A stretch of DNA of 60,097 nt from NCBI RefSeq assembly GCF_004310665.1, contig NZ_SIXF01000035.1, positions 1 through 60,097 on the forward strand, written 5' to 3'. This stretch comes from Pedobacter kyonggii (lineage in GTDB: Bacteria > Bacteroidota > Bacteroidia > Sphingobacteriales > Sphingobacteriaceae). The position numbers and the translations under genes were made by a program. Below, piece by piece: positions 57,177 through 60,097 of this stretch; position 1 is the first letter of the stretch; the number at the start of each line of letters is the position of its first letter. A model generated the notes under the pieces. It saw nothing but the letters and a program-made list of their open reading frames with translations, was not told where the DNA came from and searched no databases.

Positions 57177-57196
57177 GAGTGAGTTTCCAGCCCTAT
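57177..57196 (+). repeat. crRNA-repeat-like segment at the 3' end of the scaffold
   Basis: These 20 bases pair with the anti-repeat upstream and would sit immediately 5' of the guide. Only one full copy exists, so this is not a CRISPR array. A degenerate partial copy (TAAGTGAG, then ACTGCTAT) lies at 57244-57259 just before the sigma ATG. Confidence 0.5.
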
Positions 57197-57216
57197 TTTT
57201 AGACCAGGCAACCATC
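57197..57216 (+). other. Predicted guide segment
   Basis: The 20 bases after the repeat-like segment begin TTTTAGACC. By analogy with Cas12f crRNAs this stretch would base-pair with target DNA. The exact first base may shift by a few positions because the repeat end is inferred from pairing. I found no convincing match elsewhere in the window. Confidence 0.4.
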
Positions 57217-57259
57217 TTTCGAGGCTTATTTAATGTTTAAAATTAAGTGAGACTGCTAT

Positions 57260-58075
57260 ATGGAACCATCAAAACTACTGTGTAATACTGACCATTTTCA
57301 TTATTTTAAAAAGTTCCAAGAAGGAAATGAAAAGGGGTTAGAATTCTTTTACCAGATTCTTTATCCCTCCGCATATTACTATGGCTTTAGATATATAAAG
57401 GACGATGTGAATGCGAACTGCATAGTCAATGAAGCATTCTTAAGGCTTTGGCTATCTAGAAAAGTTATTACAGGTCCAAAGCATATAGAGGCATTTATCA
57501 AAAAACTGACCTCGGACGGATGCAAGGCTTACTACAAAACATCTAGTAATAGATTCAACCGTAATATGCTACGGTTAGATGAACTTGAAAACTACCAAGA
57601 ATTTATTGGTAACAACGATACCACATTAGAAGACCAGTCAGATATGTTATACCAGGAAGAACCCGAAGAAGAGCTAAAAAACCAATGGAAAAAACTAGAA
57701 GCAATCATTCCAAATCTAACTTCAGACCAGCAACTATTCATTCGGCTCTGTATTAAATACTCTTTTGACTACAGCCGGATTGCCTGGCATATTGGGGGCA
57801 TCTCCGATTACCAGGCGGCCAGAAAAGTGGAAAGAACACTCGAATGCCTAAAGTCACTTATTAATGACACTCAGAAGCTCGATTCTATTGGAAGGACCAG
57901 TACGTTCAGATTTGAGGGTGATGTCAGCGAAGAACAGTCCATGATCCTTCAAATGCGTTATGAACTCCAGTACAGCTTCGGGGAGATTGCCAGCGCACTG
58001 AACCTCAGCCAAGGTTATATTCAACAGGTATTTGCCACCGCCTCATTAAAGATTCGAAAAACCAAAATCAGGTAA
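57260..58075 (+). CDS. ECF-type sigma factor linked to dCas12f, with an extra C-terminal helix-turn-helix
   Basis: 271 residues, longer than usual ECF sigmas (about 170-200). Residues 14-95 look like region 2: YFKKFQEGNEKGLEFFYQIL, then AFLRLWLSRKVI. A variable acidic linker (about 110-140) follows. Residues about 140-200 resemble a region-4 fold (LTSDQQLFIRLCIKYSFDYS), and a second region-4-like helix-turn-helix occupies about 222-268 (EEQSMILQMRYELQYSFGEI, then ALNLSQGYIQQVF). No anti-sigma gene is adjacent. The stop is one base before the dCas12f ATG, implying coupled synthesis. Role inferred from linkage: recruits RNA polymerase to DNA bound by dCas12f and its guide RNA. Confidence 0.8.
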   Translation: MEPSKLLCNTDHFHYFKKFQEGNEKGLEFFYQILYPSAYYYGFRYIKDDVNANCIVNEAFLRLWLSRKVITGPKHIEAFIKKLTSDGCKAYYKTSSNRFNRNMLRLDELENYQEFIGNNDTTLEDQSDMLYQEEPEEELKNQWKKLEAIIPNLTSDQQLFIRLCIKYSFDYSRIAWHIGGISDYQAARKVERTLECLKSLINDTQKLDSIGRTSTFRFEGDVSEEQSMILQMRYELQYSFGEIASALNLSQGYIQQVFATASLKIRKTKIR

Positions 58076-58076
58076 T

Positions 58077-59174
58077 ATGGAAAGCAATACTATGGTCATT
58101 ACACGCAAAATTCAATTGCTGATTGATTCTGAAGATAAGGATATCATAAAACATGCAAAAGATCAGCTATACAACTGGCAATGGATATGCTTTCGTGCGG
58201 CAAATATGATCATGAGCCATCATTTTGTGCAGGAGCAGGTAAAGGATTTTTTTTACCTGACCGATGGAGTTAAACTCAAAATTGCAGATGAGAAAAAGGA
58301 AGAGAGTGGTATACTGAAATCTTCGCGACAAAACACGACTTACAGATTGCTGTCGAATCATTTCAAGGGCCAGATCCCCACAAATATCTTAAGCAACCTT
58401 AACAATACCCTGATTTCTTATTTCAATAAAGAAAAGGACTCCTATTGGAAAGGAGAAAAATCACTCAGAAACTACAAACGGAATATCCCACTACCCTTTG
58501 GCGCTGAAGTACTTTCGAAATTGACCAATACCCCGGATAACAAGAATTTCAGCTTCAAGCTTTTCCAGATCCCTTTTAGGACTTATCTTGGGAAAGACAA
58601 TTCGGATAAGAAGATTATCCTCGAAAGAATCAAAAGCGGTTTGTTGAAGCTGCGCTCAAGTCAAATTCAGTTAGACAAAGGAAAGGTATTCTTACTGGCA
58701 GCCATACAGATCGAAAAAGAGCAGCATATCCTTGATCCTACCATCATCGCAGAAGCGTCGCTTTCGATAGAGCACCCGGTAACGGTTAAGATTGGTATCC
58801 ATGAACATGCCATTGGAAACAAGGAAGAGTTTCTTCACCGCCGGCTGGCTATACAGGCAGCGGTGAATAGGGTCAAAAAAGCGGTAGCCTTTAACAGTGG
58901 TGGCCATGGCAGGAAGCGAAAAATGAAAAGTCTTGAAGATTACCGAAATATGGAAAAACGGTATGTCGAGCATAAATTACATGTTTATAGCAGGATGCTG
59001 ATCGATTTCTGCGTGAAACACCAGGCAGCAACATTGCTGCTTATCAATCAGCAGGAGAAAGAGGAAATAGCAAAAGAAGATCATTTCCTTTTACAGAATT
59101 GGAGCTATTATAGTCTTAAAGATAAGATCAGATATAAGGCAGAACTGGCAGGCATACAGATGATCGTCGAATAA
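58077..59174 (+). CDS. Nuclease-dead Cas12f/TnpB-like protein (dCas12f)
   Basis: 365 residues. The C-terminal half follows the TnpB/Cas12f RuvC layout: beta strand VTVKIGIHEH (235-244), bridge-like helix with RRLAIQAAVNRVKKA (255-269), basic GGHGRKRK (275-282), helix ending RMLIDFCVKHQAATLLLI (306-323), then NWSYYSLKDKIRYKAELAGI (341-360). Where active enzymes have the RuvC-I Asp there is His242, and where RuvC-II has Glu there is Asn324. The chain ends at AGIQMIVE, before the zinc ribbon and RuvC-III Asp; no CxxC pair exists. It therefore should bind RNA and DNA without cutting. There is no TnpA and no transposon end. The N-terminal 200 residues would hold the wedge/REC domains. Start at 58077 or Met6. 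Confidence 0.82.
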   Translation: MESNTMVITRKIQLLIDSEDKDIIKHAKDQLYNWQWICFRAANMIMSHHFVQEQVKDFFYLTDGVKLKIADEKKEESGILKSSRQNTTYRLLSNHFKGQIPTNILSNLNNTLISYFNKEKDSYWKGEKSLRNYKRNIPLPFGAEVLSKLTNTPDNKNFSFKLFQIPFRTYLGKDNSDKKIILERIKSGLLKLRSSQIQLDKGKVFLLAAIQIEKEQHILDPTIIAEASLSIEHPVTVKIGIHEHAIGNKEEFLHRRLAIQAAVNRVKKAVAFNSGGHGRKRKMKSLEDYRNMEKRYVEHKLHVYSRMLIDFCVKHQAATLLLINQQEKEEIAKEDHFLLQNWSYYSLKDKIRYKAELAGIQMIVE

Positions 59175-59204
59175 GATTAGAAAGAGGTTTCTTGCAGAAC
59201 CGTA

Positions 59205-59227
59205 GAGTGAGATAGAAATATTCTCAC
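59205..59227 (+). repeat. Small hairpin with a repeat-like GAGTGAG just after dCas12f
   Basis: GAGTGAG (59205-59211) repeats the 5' half of the guide-RNA repeat (57177-57183), both preceded by ACCG. Here GTGAGA (59207-59212) pairs with TCTCAC (59222-59227). No copy of the CCAGCCCTAT half follows. It could be a repeat remnant, a weak terminator without a T run, or chance. Confidence 0.3.
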
Positions 59228-59247
59228 AAGCCAATAAAAATCTGGCA

Positions 59248-59484
59248 TTGCAATGGCGGACTTCATGTTATAAAGGAAATTGGATGTCCTTCAAGATGAA
59301 ACTAATTTTAAAAATCTCAGAGGCTGCTTGTACAGCCATAGGGCGAGATCATAGTTTACTCGTCAAATCAGATAATACAATATCTATGGGCACTATTGTT
59401 AGTGAATTATGGGCGAAAAAACAGTGGCTGCCTGTGCATCTTAGCCCAGGGGTGATCAAGCTCTGCATTTCAGAGCTAAAGTAG
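59248..59484 (+). pseudogene. Possible remnant of an RCC1-repeat protein
   Basis: A 78-codon frame contains AAC-TAIGRDHSLLVKSDNTI, which resembles the RCC1 repeat core (DHSLALKSDGT), followed by LPVHLSPGVI where a new repeat would begin (PVQVSGLTGVI). No signal peptide or complete repeat is present, so it is read as a decayed fragment. It may instead be a chance frame. It lies between dCas12f and the 5S genes; the remaining DNA from 59175 to 59573 shows no other gene. Confidence 0.25.
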
Positions 59485-59573
59485 AGTAATTTTCATCATA
59501 CAAGAAGCCGAGCACTTTGGAAATAACCAGGAAACAACACAATATACTTAAAGCACAATAGGCTGTGATTAAA

Positions 59574-59610
59574 ATGAAGAAAACCCCTCAACATTGCTGT
59601 TAAAGGGTTT
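59574..59610 (-). terminator. Terminator after 5S rRNA copy 2 (distal)
   Basis: On the minus strand AAACCC...GGGTTT (59581-59610) forms an imperfect hairpin with an inner AACA/TGTT, followed by TTCTTC-rich sequence. Confidence 0.65.
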
Positions 59611-59621
59611 CTTTTTAAGAT

Positions 59622-59730
<109 letters not shown>

Positions 59731-59805
59731 AATATTTTTATTTAAGACCAAAGGTCTTTCAGTATTTCAATTTTATCAGCCTTAAAAACACATGGCCTTG
59801 TATAT

Positions 59806-59841
59806 AACAAGAAAACCCCTCGACTTACCGTCAAGGGGTTT
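59806..59841 (-). terminator. Terminator-like hairpin between the two 5S genes
   Basis: AAACCCCT (59813-59820) pairs with AGGGGTTT (59834-59841). On the minus strand it is followed by TTTTC. It is nearly the same as the hairpin after the distal copy, so the duplicated unit is 5S plus terminator. Confidence 0.7.
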
Positions 59842-59851
59842 CTTTTAAGAT

Positions 59852-59960
<109 letters not shown>

Positions 59961-60045
59961 AATTTCTTTAGATAAGCTATCTCGAGCTTAAATGACATAT
60001 TATTGAAAGAAGTTATGTTAGAAGAACAAACAACAGTCTGTTTGC

Positions 60046-60097
60046 TTTGAAAGCTTCGGATGATTAGTACTACTCGACTGTGCTGTCGCCAGCTTTA
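60046..60097 (-). rRNA. rrl: 23S ribosomal RNA, 3' end (partial)
   Basis: The last bases of the window, read on the minus strand, are GCGACAGCACAGTCGAGTAG then TACTAATCATCCGAAGCTTT, the conserved 3' end of Bacteroidota 23S rRNA (GAGTACTAAT...). The rest of the rRNA operon lies to the right of the window. The exact 3' end is uncertain by several bases. Confidence 0.85.

Larger units (their letters stand above)
56993..57216 (+). ncRNA. Predicted dCas12f guide RNA (tracr-like scaffold plus guide)
   Basis: About 220 nt of strong nested pairing. (1) TAAGTG/CACTTA (57061-57066, 57106-57111) encloses CACCA/TGGTG and CCCTAT/ATAGGG (57075-57103). (2) ATCTCG/CGAGAT (57048-57053, 57122-57127) closes that domain. 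(3) GGTTTGG pairs with CCA-G-AACC (57139-57161). (4) CACTC/GAGTG (57129-57133, 57177-57181) encloses hairpin 3. (5) As an alternative to 1 and 4, the segment 57091-57110 (AATAGGGCTGG, CTCACTT) pairs with 57177-57197 (GAGTGAG, CCAGCCCTATT), a repeat:anti-repeat duplex of about 18 pairs as in Cas12f tracr:crRNA. The guide would be the next ~20 nt. The ends are predicted, not measured. Confidence 0.65.

Noticed and set aside
57020-57226. Outer stem AGCCTCG (57020-57026) with CGAGGCT (57220-57226) around the whole RNA
   Set aside because: The second arm lies beyond the predicted guide and competes with other pairings; 7 bp over 200 bases can arise by chance. Kept only as a possibility.
56993-57259. 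CRISPR array
   Set aside because: Only one complete repeat-like unit and one degenerate partial copy are present; there are no regular repeats or spacers.
58077-59174. IS200/IS605 transposon-encoded TnpB
   Set aside because: No TnpA, no transposon end or downstream omega-RNA was seen, the catalytic residues are replaced, and the gene is coupled to a sigma factor.

Overview
The window looks like a chromosome segment of a Sphingobacteriaceae bacterium, most like Pedobacter. The evidence is SprA of the type IX secretion system, Oar-like and OMP-b-brl-type outer-membrane receptors, Bacteroidota promoter motifs (TTG ... TAnnTTTG), low GC, and the gene order maeB-ruvA-sprA followed by gcvH-vanZ. 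The assignment rests on gene content and style only; no database search was possible.

Layout. 1-418: end of an IS3-family insertion sequence. 467-9030: intergenic repeat, Tat-exported phosphoesterase, nagA, class II cyclic-nucleotide phosphodiesterase, Oar-like TonB receptor and a secreted lipoprotein. 9163-10470: pyrH-frr. 10530-12661: LacI regulator, two unusual tRNA-like genes with very long variable arms, Lrp/AsnC regulator. 12975-21289: feoB-feoA and two large paralogous glycine-rich outer-membrane proteins. 21544-33874: vanZ-like, gcvH, a broken lipoprotein gene, sprA, ruvA, maeB. 34037-46522: envelope and housekeeping genes on the minus strand (LysM transglycosylase, gatA, two tatA-like genes, EnvC-like, TPR/DUF4292 pair, dut, flippase, acylphosphatase, nitronate monooxygenase-like, amidohydrolase). 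46637-52000: tRNA-Thr, three near-identical small secreted proteins, an NtrC-type regulator and a hybrid histidine kinase. 52141-56253: WYL regulator, DinB-like protein, FMN reductase, rluF, rlmN. 56607-59174: XRE-type regulator, a structured RNA, an ECF sigma factor and a nuclease-dead Cas12f/TnpB-like protein. 59621-60097: two 5S rRNA genes and the 3' end of 23S rRNA.

The main discovery candidate is 56949-59174. A Bacteroidota-type promoter leads into a highly folded RNA of about 220 nt that contains a clear repeat:anti-repeat pair (57177-57197 with 57091-57110). It is followed by an enlarged ECF sigma factor and, one base later, a 365-residue Cas12f/TnpB-like protein. That protein keeps the RuvC-like fold landmarks but has His and Asn where the catalytic Asp and Glu should be, and it stops before the third RuvC motif and the zinc ribbon. 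The simplest reading is an RNA-guided transcription module: the dead Cas12f and its guide RNA find DNA, and the sigma factor recruits RNA polymerase. From memory, dCas12f-sigmaE systems of this kind have recently been reported in Bacteroidota, so this would be a new member of a very young class. The predicted guide begins at about 57197; I found no convincing target inside the window.

The second notable item is the pair of tRNA-like genes at 11694-12028. Both have perfect acceptor and T stems, compensating base changes between copies, GUC anticodon loops with a G discriminator (an Asp-like identity set), and variable arms of about 76 and 45 nt.
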